64,000 nt of DNA from an uncultured Alphaproteobacteria bacterium (GCA_937988775.1 CALKHP010000020.1:1-64000); one strand, 5' to 3'. Shown: positions 55,258 to 64,000, numbered from the stretch's first letter. The notes: generated by a model not told the origin, from the letters alone. Numbers and translations: made by a program.

Positions 55258-56045
55258 CGCGCCGGACCGCCCGGCAGCGCGCTGTCGCCTGGCCCAAGCG
55301 CCCGCTGCATCAGCACCGAATCGACCCAGCGCCCGAACTTGAAACCGACCGAGGTCAGCGTGCCCGTGACCTGGAACCCCATGCGCCGATGCAGCGCGAT
55401 CGAGCCGGCATTGCCGCTATCGCCGATCACGGCCAGCATCTGGCGCCACGGGCCGGCCTCGCAGCGCGCGATCAGCTCCCGCAACAGCGCGCTGCCAATG
55501 CCGTGCCCGCCAAGGCCGTCGCCGACATAGACCGAATCCTCCAGCGTATGGCGATAGGCCGGGCGCGCGCGGTAGGAGGAGGCATAGCTGTAGCCGGCGA
55601 TCTCGCCCGCGCGCTCGGCGACGAGATAAGGCAGGCCGAGACGCAGCACCGCGGCGCGCCGCGCCAGCAACTCGTCGACCGGCGGCGGCTCCTCCTCGAA
55701 GCTCGCCAACCCGTGCAGCACATGGTGGGCATAGATTGCCTGCACCGCCGCCATGTCGCGCTCCGTCGCGTCGCGGACGGTGAGCGTTGGCCCGGTGGAC
55801 GCCGGGTCGGCTGCCATCGCACTTGATTCCATGAGCGTTTCTCCAAGGGCGAGCCGGCTGGCACCGGCCGTGATCGGCGCGATCCGGCCCGAGCGCGCCG
55901 CATAACGGGTGAGGCCGATATCCCGCAGCAAGCGCTCGTCCAACGCATGCAGGGCGGCCCGTTGCTGGAGGCGTGAACGGGATGATCCTGCGAAATAATG
56001 GCCGGACTCGCGCAGCAGCCCGACTATAGAAGAGCGCCAATGCAT
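55254..56045 (-). CDS. DUF1127-GNAT fusion acetyltransferase
   Basis: A 263-residue protein from ATG 56045. Residues about 25-50 (ALHALDERLLRDIGLTRYAA) are a DUF1127 domain, normally a free protein of 45-90 residues. An uninterrupted linker leads to a GNAT domain (about 85-250) of the phosphinothricin-acetyltransferase type: T-V-R-D-A-T-E-R-D, AIYAHHVLHGLASFEEEPP, V-Y-V-G-D-G-L-G-G-H-G-I-G and N-A-G-S-I-A-L-H-R-R-M-G-F. Internal Met codons just before the GNAT part could allow a shorter product. It shares a divergent promoter region with the LysR gene. Confidence 0.83.
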   Translation of the reverse strand: MHWRSSIVGLLRESGHYFAGSSRSRLQQRAALHALDERLLRDIGLTRYAARSGRIAPITAGASRLALGETLMESSAMAADPASTGPTLTVRDATERDMAAVQAIYAHHVLHGLASFEEEPPPVDELLARRAAVLRLGLPYLVAERAGEIAGYSYASSYRARPAYRHTLEDSVYVGDGLGGHGIGSALLRELIARCEAGPWRQMLAVIGDSGNAGSIALHRRMGFQVTGTLTSVGFKFGRWVDSVLMQRALGPGDSALPGGPAR

Positions 56046-56128
56046 CACAACACCGTTCCGTCGTCCGGCCTTTTCGTGTCCGGCGACCGCCATAGAATGG
56101 CGCGGAGCTATCCATAAAAGAAGCTTTG

Positions 56129-57079
56129 ATGGATTATGCCGAGTATGAGAATATCTTTGATGTGAAAAGCCTCAATCTCGATCAACTCGGCGCCTTCGTC
56201 ACCGTCATCGCGCGCGGCAGCTTTTCAGGCGCCGCCGAGCATCTCGGCCTGACGCAACCGGCGGTCAGCCTGCAGGTCCGCCAGCTTGAAAAACGCCTCG
56301 GCACGGCATTGATCGAGCGCGTCGGCCGTCGCGCGCGGCCAACCGCCGCCGGCGCCGAACTGCTTGACCATGCCGCGCGGATCGATGCCACGGTTTCCGC
56401 CGCGCTGGAGGCGGTCGGCCGCCACGCCGCCGGCACCGTGGGGCGGGTGCGGCTCGGCACCGGCGCGACGGCGTGCATCTTCCTGCTGCCGCCGCTGCTC
56501 GGCCGCCTGCGCCGCGCGCATCCCAATCTCGAAATCACCGTCACCACCGGCAACACGCCCGAGATCGTCAAGGCGGTCGAGGAGAACCTGATCGATCTCG
56601 CGCTGGTCACGCTGCCGTGCGCTGGCCGCATGCTGGAGATCACGCCCGTGCTCGACGATGGCTTCGTCGCCATCGCGCCCAGGGACATGGTGTTGCCGGC
56701 GCGGCTGACGGCGGCGGCGCTGGCGCAATTGCCGGTGCTGCTGTTCGAGCCCGGCGGCAACACGCGCCGGCTGGTCGATGCCTGGTTCGCGCAGGGCGGC
56801 ATCGCACTCAATCCGGTGATGTCGCTCGGCAGCGTCGAGGCGATCAAGGAAATGGTCGCGGCCGGGCTCGGCTGCGCCGTGCTGCCCGGCATGGCGCTGC
56901 GCAGGCAGGCCGAGCACGGCTTTCAGGTGCGCGCGCTGACGCCGCCGCTCAAGCGCCGGCTGGCGCTGGTGATGCGGCGCGACAAGCGCTTGCATCGCGG
57001 CCTCAAGGCGACACACGATGCGCTGATGGCGCTTTCCGACGATGCCATGAGGAAGGGCGATGCGCATGATGGTGCGTGA
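56129..57079 (+). CDS. LysR-family regulator
   Basis: A 316-residue regulator: an N-terminal winged helix (LDQLGAFVTVIARGSFSGAA, AVSLQVRQLEKRLGTALIER), then the LysR substrate-binding domain (RVRLGTGATACIFLLPPLLG, GCAVLPGMAL). The effector is unknown. It is divergent from the DUF1127-GNAT gene, a usual target arrangement, and overlaps the following GNAT gene by 20 bases. ATG 56129 is preferred to TTG 56126. Confidence 0.92.
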   Translation: MDYAEYENIFDVKSLNLDQLGAFVTVIARGSFSGAAEHLGLTQPAVSLQVRQLEKRLGTALIERVGRRARPTAAGAELLDHAARIDATVSAALEAVGRHAAGTVGRVRLGTGATACIFLLPPLLGRLRRAHPNLEITVTTGNTPEIVKAVEENLIDLALVTLPCAGRMLEITPVLDDGFVAIAPRDMVLPARLTAAALAQLPVLLFEPGGNTRRLVDAWFAQGGIALNPVMSLGSVEAIKEMVAAGLGCAVLPGMALRRQAEHGFQVRALTPPLKRRLALVMRRDKRLHRGLKATHDALMALSDDAMRKGDAHDGA

Positions 57080-57566
57080 TGAAACCGCCGGCGATATCCC
57101 GGCGATCGGCGCGCTGATCACGGCGGCATTCCGCAGCGCGCCGCATGCCAGCGGCACCGAGGCGGCGATCGTCGAGGCGTTGCGTGCGGCGGGCGCGCTC
57201 AGCCTGTCGCTCGTCGCCTGCGACGAGGCGGGCGACGTTCGGGGCCATGTCGCCTTCTCGCCCGTGCTGATCGATGGCCGGGATACCGGCTGGCTTGGCC
57301 TTGGCCCGCTTGCCGTGCATCCCGATCGCCAGCGGCAGGGCATTGGCCGGGACCTGTTGCGTGCCGGGCTCGCGCGCCTCGGCGCGGCGGGTGCGGCTGG
57401 CATCGTGGTGCTGGGCGATCCGGCCTATTATGGCCGTTTCGGCTTTGCGGCCCATAGCGGCCTGCGCCTGCCGGATGTGCCGGCCGAATATTTCCTGGCG
57501 CTTGGCCTCCGGCAATCCGTGCCGTCCGGGACGGTCGCCTATCACCCGGCTTTCAACGTGACGTGA
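57060..57566 (+). CDS. GNAT N-acetyltransferase, YhbS-like
   Basis: A 168-residue acetyl-CoA-dependent transferase. The CoA-binding signature is HPDRQRQGIGRDLL; the V-L-G-D-P-A-Y-Y-G-R-F-G-F segment marks the YhbS-type group. AGGAAGGG lies before ATG 57060. It is encoded with the LysR regulator and converges on the sox operon. Substrate unknown. Confidence 0.88.
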   Translation: MRMMVRDETAGDIPAIGALITAAFRSAPHASGTEAAIVEALRAAGALSLSLVACDEAGDVRGHVAFSPVLIDGRDTGWLGLGPLAVHPDRQRQGIGRDLLRAGLARLGAAGAAGIVVLGDPAYYGRFGFAAHSGLRLPDVPAEYFLALGLRQSVPSGTVAYHPAFNVT

Positions 57567-57582
57567 CCGGTTCGGCCGCGCG

Positions 57583-58206
57583 TTATGCGGGTTGCGCCGC
57601 GCCGGCGCGTGTGAGTTGCCAGCCGAAAGCATCGGCGGCCTCGACCAGCTCCTCAAGGAGCCATGTCGCGTAGGACGCGCCGACGATCAGGTCGAAGGCC
57701 GGCGTCTCGTCGACGAGCCGCATAGTGCAGGCAACATGCCCGACCAGCGTCGTGGCGCTCGCCCCGACCGCAAAGCTGCGCGGATGCAGGTCGAGCCGGC
57801 AGAGTTTCGCCAGCACAGCGCGCGCCTGCTGCCCTGAAAGCCGCAACACACAGCGGCCATGGCTCTGGTCGACCACCGCCGCGATGCCATCGAGCGCCGC
57901 CGCCAGCCGCCGCACCAGCGCATTGCCATCATTGGCCGGCGCCTGGATCAGCCAGCCGCCGGGCTGCAACCAGAGTGCGCTGCAATCGCCCGCAAGCGCC
58001 GAAGCGCCGGGCGCGGGCAGGGCGAGGGCAAGTTCCTTCAGGGTCGCGGCGGCGAGCGCATCCTGCCGGCCCTTGCGGGCGGTGACCTGGATCAGCGTCG
58101 CCGGGCATTCGGCGATCGTCACGGCGTCGCCCTGCGCCGCACCGCCGCGCGCCGGCAGGCTCGCCCCGCCGAAGCGGGAGCGGCGCTCAGGCGCGGACAC
58201 GGGCAT
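57583..58206 (-). CDS. soxG: Sarcosine oxidase gamma subunit
   Basis: A 207-residue SoxG-family subunit of heterotetrameric sarcosine oxidase. QSHGRCVLRLSGQQARAVLA and D-L-H-P-R-S-F-A are the recognisable blocks. It starts 20 bases inside soxA and is the last gene of the operon. The same family includes the small N-methylglutamate dehydrogenase subunit. Confidence 0.88.
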   Translation of the reverse strand: MPVSAPERRSRFGGASLPARGGAAQGDAVTIAECPATLIQVTARKGRQDALAAATLKELALALPAPGASALAGDCSALWLQPGGWLIQAPANDGNALVRRLAAALDGIAAVVDQSHGRCVLRLSGQQARAVLAKLCRLDLHPRSFAVGASATTLVGHVACTMRLVDETPAFDLIVGASYATWLLEELVEAADAFGWQLTRAGAAQPA

Positions 58207-61108
58207 TCTCCGGGTCGATATGGTGCGGGCTGGTGACGATCACTTCGACGCTCTCCCCATGCAGCGGCGATACCGCGTGCAGCAACTGGCCTTGCCGGGC
58301 GGCGCCATCTTCCAGCATGGCGAGCCCGATCCATTGCGACAGCTCGATCGACTGCGTCACGCTGGAGACCCAGCCGAGGCTCTTGCCCGCGCCAGGTTCG
58401 CTCACGAGATGCGCGCCGCCGCGCAGGCGCTTGGCCGGATCGGTCGGGCGGATGCCGACCAGGCGCGGCCGGCTCGGGTTCGCGAGCGCCGGACGGGCGC
58501 CGAGCACACGGCCGACGACGTCGCCGGCCTTCTTGACCATGCGGCCCATGCCGAGATCGGCGGCGGTCGTCTGGCCGTTCAGTTCCGGCCCGGCCGCGTG
58601 GCCCTTCTCGATGCGCATCAGGCCCATCGCCTCAAGGCCGTAAGGCGCGATGCCGAATTCCTCGCCCGCCGCGATAATCGCCTCCCACACCGTCTCGCCG
58701 TCGCCGGAGGGGGCGGCGACCTCATAGGCCAGTTCGCCCGAGAAGCTGATGCGGAACACCCGCACCGGGATGCCGGCAATCGTCGCTTCGCCCACCGCCA
58801 TGAACGGGAAAGCCTCGTTGGAGAGGTCGAGCCCCGCGACGACCTTTTGCAGCGTGAGGCGGCTGCGCGGTCCGGCCACCGCCATTTGCGCCCATTGATC
58901 GGTCACGGACGAGAACTGCACGTCGAGGTCCGGCCACACCGTCTGGGCGTAGAACTCCATGTGCTCGAGCACCGGCCCGGCATTGGCCGTGGTGCAGGTG
59001 AGCAGGAAATGCTCCGGCCCGAGCCGCGCGGTGGTGCCGTCATCGAACGCGATGCCGTCCTCGCGCAGCATCAGCCCGTAGCGCGCCTTGCCGATGGCGA
59101 GCGTCGAGAAGGCGTTGGCATAGAGCCGGTCGAGAAATGTAGCGGCATCAGGGCCTTGCAGGTCGATCTTGCCAAGGGTCGACACGTCGCAAATGCCGAC
59201 GCTGCCGCGTACGGCGCGCGCCTCGCGAAAAATCGCATCCCAGATGTCCTCGCCGGGTTTGGGATAATAGAACGGCCTGAGCCATGCGCCGGAAGGCTGC
59301 ATTGCCGCGCCGTGGCGCAGGTGCCAGTCATGCAGGCTCGTGCGCCGTACCGGCTGGAAATGCTCGCCAATAGCGCGGCCCGCGAGCGCGCCGATGGTGA
59401 CCGGGCTGGTATAGGGCCGGAACGTCGGCAGGCCGACCTTTTCGAGCGGTTCGCCGCGCGCCTCAGCCAGCACGGCCGCGCCGACAAGCCCGCCGAGCTT
59501 GCCCTGGTCGGTCGCCATGTTGTGCGTCGTGTAGCGCTTGGCGTGCTCGATATGGCTGAAGCCCTCGCGATGGGCGAGGCGGATATCCTCGGTGGTGACG
59601 TCGTTCTGCAAATCGACGAAGGCCTTGCCCTGCGCGCGCACCTCCCATAGCGGTTCGAGCGGCGTTTCCGGCCGGTCGGCATCGGGCAGGGCGAAGGCGG
59701 CACCCGGCTTGAAGCCGGCGGCGATGGCGGCGGCCGCGCCGGCCTCGGCGCCATCGCGCGCCGCATTGCCGGGGCCAAACACGCCGCGCGCCGCGCCGGC
59801 CGAGCGTTCCGCCTGCACCGGCTCGCCCGGCACGAAACTGGCGATCTGCTCATGCCAGCGCAGCCGCGCGCCGGATTGGCTGGCGAGATGCACGTTCGGG
59901 TTCCAGCCGCCGGAGACGCAGAGCAGGTCGGCCGGAATGCGGTCGCTGGCGCCGTTACGCGCGCGCAGCGTGACGCGGTCGCCGCCATAATGGGCAACCT
60001 CGACGCCGAAGCGCACATCGATACCGCGCGCCTTCACATCGTCGGCGCAAGCGCTCGCCGCACGCGAATCCGCCAGCACGATGCGGTCGAACTGGGCATC
60101 GGCGAGCGCATGCGCGGTGGCATAGGCGCTGTCATTGTTGGTGAAGATCACGGCGCGCTCGCCCGGCGCCACGCCGAAACGGTGGATATAAGCCAGCGCC
60201 GCGCCCGCCATCATCACGCCCGGCTTGTCATTGCCGGGGAAGGCGATCAGCCGCTCGCTCGCGCCGGTCGCCAGCACGACCTCGGTGGCGCGGAAGGTGC
60301 GATAGCGCTGGCGTACCTGATGCGGCGCAGGCTCGGCAAGGTGGTCGCCCGCATGCTCGATGGCGCCGAGCAGGTTGTGATCGTAATAGCCGAACACGTT
60401 GGTACGCGGCAGGATCTCGACCTCCGGCATCGCCTCGAGCGCCGCGATGGTCTGGCGCCGCCAGGCATCATGCGCCGGATCGAGCAGCAGCCCGCCGCCG
60501 AGCAGGTCGTCACGCTCGCACAGGATGACGCGGGCGCCGCTTGCGCCGGCCGCGCGCGCCGCTGCGAGCCCGGCCGCGCCGCTGCCGACCACCAGCACGT
60601 CGCAATGGGCATGCAGCGCCTCGTAATGGTCGGGGTCGCGCCGGTCGACGGCGCGCCCGAGGCCGGCAGCGCGCCGGATCAGCGGCTCGTAGACCTTCTC
60701 CCAGAACGCCTTCGGCCACATGAAGGTCTTGTAGTAGAAGCCGGCGCCGATCAGCTTGCCGGCGAGACTGTTGACCGCCATCAGGTCGAGGCCGAGCGAG
60801 GGCCAGCGGTTCTGGCTGCGCGCGACGAGCCCCTCGTAAAGCGCCACCTCGGTCATCTTGCTGTTGGGTTCGGTGCGCGCGCCCTCGCGAAGCTCGACGA
60901 GCGCGCTCGGCTCGTCCGGCCCGGCGGTCATGATGCCGCGCGGGCGGTGATACTTGAAGCTGCGCCCGACGAGCCGCACGCCGTTGGCGATCAGCGCCGA
61001 GGCAAGCGTGTCGCCGGGGTGGCCGAAAAACCGGCGTCCGTCGAAACTGAACGACAGGTGGCGCTCGCGGTCGATATGCCCGCCGGCAGGCAAACGGCGG
61101 CCGCTCAT
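58187..61108 (-). CDS. soxA: Sarcosine oxidase alpha subunit
   Basis: A 973-residue subunit. In order: an N-terminal ferredoxin-like domain (FDGRRFFGHPGDTLASALIA, R-S-F-K-Y-H-R-P-R-G), an NAD-binding Rossmann fold (C-D-V-L-V-V-G-S-G-A-A-G-L), a substrate-domain with V-C-S-G-G-W-N-P, and a C-terminal aminomethyltransferase (GCV-T) domain binding tetrahydrofolate (VRGSVGICDVSTLGKIDLQG). It channels the methyl group of an N-methyl amino acid to folate. The ATG overlaps the soxD stop by ATGA, which fixes the start against the 38-codon longer frame. Confidence 0.94.
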   Translation of the reverse strand: MSGRRLPAGGHIDRERHLSFSFDGRRFFGHPGDTLASALIANGVRLVGRSFKYHRPRGIMTAGPDEPSALVELREGARTEPNSKMTEVALYEGLVARSQNRWPSLGLDLMAVNSLAGKLIGAGFYYKTFMWPKAFWEKVYEPLIRRAAGLGRAVDRRDPDHYEALHAHCDVLVVGSGAAGLAAARAAGASGARVILCERDDLLGGGLLLDPAHDAWRRQTIAALEAMPEVEILPRTNVFGYYDHNLLGAIEHAGDHLAEPAPHQVRQRYRTFRATEVVLATGASERLIAFPGNDKPGVMMAGAALAYIHRFGVAPGERAVIFTNNDSAYATAHALADAQFDRIVLADSRAASACADDVKARGIDVRFGVEVAHYGGDRVTLRARNGASDRIPADLLCVSGGWNPNVHLASQSGARLRWHEQIASFVPGEPVQAERSAGAARGVFGPGNAARDGAEAGAAAAIAAGFKPGAAFALPDADRPETPLEPLWEVRAQGKAFVDLQNDVTTEDIRLAHREGFSHIEHAKRYTTHNMATDQGKLGGLVGAAVLAEARGEPLEKVGLPTFRPYTSPVTIGALAGRAIGEHFQPVRRTSLHDWHLRHGAAMQPSGAWLRPFYYPKPGEDIWDAIFREARAVRGSVGICDVSTLGKIDLQGPDAATFLDRLYANAFSTLAIGKARYGLMLREDGIAFDDGTTARLGPEHFLLTCTTANAGPVLEHMEFYAQTVWPDLDVQFSSVTDQWAQMAVAGPRSRLTLQKVVAGLDLSNEAFPFMAVGEATIAGIPVRVFRISFSGELAYEVAAPSGDGETVWEAIIAAGEEFGIAPYGLEAMGLMRIEKGHAAGPELNGQTTAADLGMGRMVKKAGDVVGRVLGARPALANPSRPRLVGIRPTDPAKRLRGGAHLVSEPGAGKSLGWVSSVTQSIELSQWIGLAMLEDGAARQGQLLHAVSPLHGESVEVIVTSPHHIDPENARVRA

Positions 61109-61380
61109 ACCTGCACCTCGGGGATATCCTCGGCCGGCCCGACGGCGGTGCGGATTTCGTGCGTCATGGTGTTGCGCTCGACCTTCACCCATTGCCGGCA
61201 GCCGGCATAGTGGTGCCACCATTCGACGTGCCAGCCGCGCGGATTGGCGCGCGTATAGACGAAATCGTAGAAGGCCTGCTCGCCGGCATCGGGCGCAGGC
61301 CGCTTCACGGTGGCGTCGCCCCGGTAGTGGAATTCATCTTCGGCGCGCGGCCCGCAGCAAGGGCAGGGGATCAGGTGCAT
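61105..61380 (-). CDS. soxD: Sarcosine oxidase delta subunit
   Basis: A 91-residue zinc subunit. The ligands of the known structure are visible: C-P-C-C-G-P-R near the N-terminus, and H-Y-A-G-C later. Y-R-G-D-A and V-E-W-W-H-H-Y-A-G-C-R-Q-W are family hallmarks. It lies seven bases after soxB. Confidence 0.92.
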   Translation of the reverse strand: MHLIPCPCCGPRAEDEFHYRGDATVKRPAPDAGEQAFYDFVYTRANPRGWHVEWWHHYAGCRQWVKVERNTMTHEIRTAVGPAEDIPEVQV

Positions 61381-61387
61381 GATGGTC

Positions 61388-62665
61388 CTACTGTGCCCAC
61401 GGGTTCGGGCCGGCGCCGCGCTCGTCGATCAGGCGGCCTTCGCGAAAACGCTCGATGGTCAGATCGGCGTTGAAGGCGTGCGGTTCGTCCTTGGCGATGG
61501 TGTGCGCGAAGCACCAGCCGGAGCCCGGCGTCGCCTTGAAGCCGCCATAGCACCAGCCGCCATTGAAATAGAGCCCGTCGATTGGCGTCTTGCAGATGAA
61601 GGGCGAGGAATCCATCGTCATGTCCATCACGCCCGCCCATTGCCTGAGTACGCGCAGGCGCGAGAAGGCCGGGATCATCGACACGCCGGCCGCCATCAGA
61701 TGCTCGACGAGCGGCAGGTTGCCGCGCTGCGAATAGGAGTTGTAGCCGTCGAGATCGCCGCCGAACACCAGCCCGCCCTTGTCGGACTGGCTGATGTAGA
61801 AATGCCCGACCCCGAAGGTCACGACGCAATCGATCAGCGGCTTGATCGCCTCGGTGACGAAAGCCTGCAACAGATGCGTCTCGACCGGCAGCCGCAGGCC
61901 CGCCATGTCGGCAAGGCGCGTGGTGTTGCCGGCGACCGCCACGCCGACCTTGCCGGCGCCGATGAAACCGCGCGTCGTCTCGACACCGGTGACGCGGCCG
62001 CCCTCGCGGCGGATGCCGGTCACCTCGCAATGCTCGATGATATCGACGCCGCGCCGGTCGGCCGCGCGGGCAAAACCCCAGATCACCGCATCGTGGCGCG
62101 CCGTGCCGCCGCGCGCCTGCAACAGCCCGCCATAAACCGGGAAAAGCGGGTTATCGAGCGCCAGGAACGGTGCGATTCTGGCGACGCCGTCGCGATCGAG
62201 CAATTCGGCATCGACGCCTTGCAGCCGCATCGAGTTGCCACGTCGGACGGCGACATCGCGCTGCGCGTCGGTGTGGAACAGGTTGACCACGCCGCGCTGG
62301 CTCATCATCACATTGTAGTTGAGGTCCTGCTCGAGCCCCTCCCACAGTTTCAGCGACCACTCGTAGAAGCGCGTATTGCTCGGCAGCCCGTAATTCGAGC
62401 GCACGATGGTGGTGTTGCGCCCGCCATTGCCGAGGCCGATCGGGCCTTTCTCGATCACGGCGACATTGGTGATGCCATGCACGCTGGCGAGGTAATGCGC
62501 GGTTGCGAGGCCATGGCCGCCACCGCCGACGATGATCACGTCGTAATGCGGTTTCGGCTCCGGCTTGCGCCAGGCGGGCTTCCAGCCCTTGTTGCCGCCA
62601 AGCCCCTCCTTGAGCAGGCGCCAGGCGGAATAGCGGTCCGCGATCGGCTCAGGCCGCGCCGGCAT
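61388..62665 (-). CDS. soxB: Sarcosine oxidase beta subunit
   Basis: A 425-residue FAD flavoprotein subunit that oxidises the N-methyl amine. The FAD-binding loop is D-V-I-I-V-G-G-G-G-H-G-L-A-T-A. RSNYGLPSNTRFYEWSLKLW and the C-terminal N-G-G-W-C-Y-G-G-F-K are characteristic of SoxB. ATG 62665 overlaps the upstream FAD gene by 17 bases; the 46 residues before it in frame are inside that gene. Confidence 0.94.
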   Translation of the reverse strand: MPARPEPIADRYSAWRLLKEGLGGNKGWKPAWRKPEPKPHYDVIIVGGGGHGLATAHYLASVHGITNVAVIEKGPIGLGNGGRNTTIVRSNYGLPSNTRFYEWSLKLWEGLEQDLNYNVMMSQRGVVNLFHTDAQRDVAVRRGNSMRLQGVDAELLDRDGVARIAPFLALDNPLFPVYGGLLQARGGTARHDAVIWGFARAADRRGVDIIEHCEVTGIRREGGRVTGVETTRGFIGAGKVGVAVAGNTTRLADMAGLRLPVETHLLQAFVTEAIKPLIDCVVTFGVGHFYISQSDKGGLVFGGDLDGYNSYSQRGNLPLVEHLMAAGVSMIPAFSRLRVLRQWAGVMDMTMDSSPFICKTPIDGLYFNGGWCYGGFKATPGSGWCFAHTIAKDEPHAFNADLTIERFREGRLIDERGAGPNPWAQ

Positions 62666-63842
62666 GATCAGTCTCCGTCTCAGGGGGCACCCAGCCCAGC
62701 ACTTCCCGCCAGTTCGGCGCAAGGTTGCCAAAGCGCGACAGGCGGAAGCTTGAAAGGTCGGCGAAACCGCAGCGTCCGTCCAGCACGATTTGTGAAATCG
62801 CACGCCCGCTTGCCGGCGACAGGCCGAAGCCGACGCTCGACATGGTGGCGACGACCGCGTTGCCGGCGCTCGGCAGCCGGTCGATCACCGGGCGGCCATC
62901 CGGCGTGTTCTCGATAATGCCGGCCCAGCTGCGGATGACGCGGACATGGCGCGCCTTCGGGAACAGCTCGGCCAGGCGCTTGGCGATGTTGCGCGCCATC
63001 GGGCTCGACGGCCGCGTCGCCTCCGAACCGCGGCCGACCGGCAGCCATTCATGCGGGCCGCCGCCATAGGCGAGGTTGCCGCGCAGCGTCTGGCGGCCAT
63101 AGAGGTAATTGCCGTCGACGCCGCCGATCGGCATTAGCGGCAGCGGCTCGGTGACGATCATTTCGGCACGCGCCGGCGTCACCGGCACCTCGGTGCCGAG
63201 CAGCGCGGACAGGATGCCGGTCTGCGGCCCGGCCACCACCACCAGTTGATCGCAGGCGAAGGCGCCCGCCGTGGTCTGCACCGCCGTGACCTTGTCGGCC
63301 AGACGGGTGAAGCCGAGCACCTCGGTATGCTGCAAGATGCGGCCGCCGAGATCCTGCAAGGCCCAGGCATAGGCCTGTACGGTGCGCTGCGGATTGGCAT
63401 GGCCGCCGCAGGCGAAATACGCGCCGCCGACCGCGTTGTCGCCAGCAAGCGGCACCAGTTCGCGCACCTGCCTGGCGTCGAGCCATTCGACCGCAAAACC
63501 CTGGCCGCGCGTGTTGTTGACGCCGACCTGAAGCTCCTCCATCTGGCGCTCGTCAAGCGCCACGCGCACGCGTTTCGGCTGGTACTCGGTCGGGTAGCCG
63601 AGCAGTTCGTCCATTTGCGGCCACAGCCGCTGCTCCTCGGCGAAAAGCGGGCTCTGGTGATGCGTGGCGCCGCCGCCATTGCGGCCGGAGGCTTCCCAGC
63701 CGACAATGCCTTTCTCGATCACCAGCACATCGGCGCCAGCGCGCGCCAGCCACCACGCGGCGCTGAGCCCGGTAACGCCGCCGCCGACAACGATGACGGA
63801 AGCGCCTTTCGCGCGGGCAGGGGGAATGGCCGGAGGGTTCAC
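62649..63842 (-). CDS. FAD-dependent oxidoreductase (DAO/SoxB-like)
   Basis: A 397-residue flavoprotein of the D-amino-acid-oxidase-like fold. The FAD loop is V-I-V-V-G-G-G-V-T-G-L-S-A-A; E-A-S-G-R-N-G-G-G-A-T-H-H follows, and T-P-D-G-R-P-V-I-D near the C-terminus. It is a distant paralogue of the adjacent soxB. The start is GTG 63842, in a GTGA overlap with the stop of the preceding gene; an earlier ATG (63893) would lie inside that gene. It may oxidise an upstream N-methyl compound that feeds sarcosine to SoxBDAG; that is inference. Confidence 0.87.
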   Translation of the reverse strand: MNPPAIPPARAKGASVIVVGGGVTGLSAAWWLARAGADVLVIEKGIVGWEASGRNGGGATHHQSPLFAEEQRLWPQMDELLGYPTEYQPKRVRVALDERQMEELQVGVNNTRGQGFAVEWLDARQVRELVPLAGDNAVGGAYFACGGHANPQRTVQAYAWALQDLGGRILQHTEVLGFTRLADKVTAVQTTAGAFACDQLVVVAGPQTGILSALLGTEVPVTPARAEMIVTEPLPLMPIGGVDGNYLYGRQTLRGNLAYGGGPHEWLPVGRGSEATRPSSPMARNIAKRLAELFPKARHVRVIRSWAGIIENTPDGRPVIDRLPSAGNAVVATMSSVGFGLSPASGRAISQIVLDGRCGFADLSSFRLSRFGNLAPNWREVLGWVPPETETDHAGAA

Positions 63843-64000
63843 GGCATGCCCTCCGCATCCTTCGATTCGGCAAGCTCCCAGAACGGCGTCCACTGGCCGT
63901 CGATGCCGAACCAGCCGAACCAGTTCTCGCTGAGCGCCGGGTCTTCGTCGGCAGCGGCGAACACCGACAGCGGCAGCGGCCGCACCGGCGCGCGGTAGCT
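63839..64000 (-). CDS. C-terminal fragment of an unrecognised gene
   Basis: 53 residues running off the right edge, ending W-F-G-W-F-G-I-D-G-Q-W-T-P-F-W-E-L-A-E-S-K-D-A-E-G-M-P. Its TGA overlaps the GTG of the FAD oxidoreductase, so it is the upstream member of the sox-type operon. I do not recognise the family; the Trp/Phe-rich end is distinctive. Confidence 0.7.
   Translation of the reverse strand, partial: SYRAPVRPLPLSVFAAADEDPALSENWFGWFGIDGQWTPFWELAESKDAEGMP

Overview
The window is GC-rich alphaproteobacterial DNA. Gene content and order (fabD-fabG-acpP-fabF-mltG-yicC-gmk; rsmA-surA-lptD-lptG-lptF; ftsB-pdhA-pdhB-DUF5076-pdhC-lpd-lipA; heterotetrameric sarcosine oxidase genes) point to Hyphomicrobiales (Rhizobiales). 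The genus cannot be fixed by reading alone. No rRNA, tRNA or CRISPR array was seen.

Positions 1 to about 19,200 are a mobile genomic island. At the left, beginning outside the window, lies what I read as the excision-control circuit known from the Mesorhizobium symbiosis island ICEMlSymR7A. It has an FseA-like DUF6499/DUF2285 activator split across two frames by a textbook +1 ribosomal frameshift site (UUU to UUC at 659-662), a short DUF2285 antiactivator (QseM-like), a divergent XRE repressor (QseC-like) separated from it by a perfect 15-bp inverted repeat, and an RdfS-like excisionase. A PAS-GGDEF diguanylate cyclase sits inside this circuit. The excisionase heads a tightly coupled operon: rep initiator (with three iteron-like repeats in its 3' end), DNA methyltransferase, DUF2840, TraF-type peptidase, DUF736, lytic transglycosylase, a small unknown ORF and a DUF3363 relaxase. 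The fseA-like gene carries an in-frame TGA where a Trp is expected, so excision control may be broken. No integrase, coupling protein or mating-pair genes are in the window.

From 10,196 to about 19,200 the island carries a copper-resistance block: a Cu+ P1B-ATPase, CsoR with its operator inside the divergent promoter region, a His-rich membrane protein, a small lipoprotein, a TolC-family protein, a multicopper oxidase, a cupredoxin, a FemAB-like acyltransferase and a CusF-like protein. A FkbM methyltransferase gene truncated in its SAM-binding motif marks the probable right boundary next to fabD.

From 19,304 onward the DNA is ordinary core chromosome: fatty-acid synthesis, cell-wall and LPS export, leucyl aminopeptidase, Pol III chi, a stand-alone FMN glutamate-synthase-like protein, two ABC-F proteins, ndk, ftsB, the pyruvate dehydrogenase complex, lipA, rimO and transporters. 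At least three families of short palindromic intergenic repeats are scattered between these genes. The right end (57,583-64,000, minus strand) is a sarcosine-oxidase-type operon soxBDAG preceded by a second FAD oxidoreductase and a partial unknown gene. A LysR regulator, a GNAT gene and an unusual DUF1127-GNAT fusion lie beside it.
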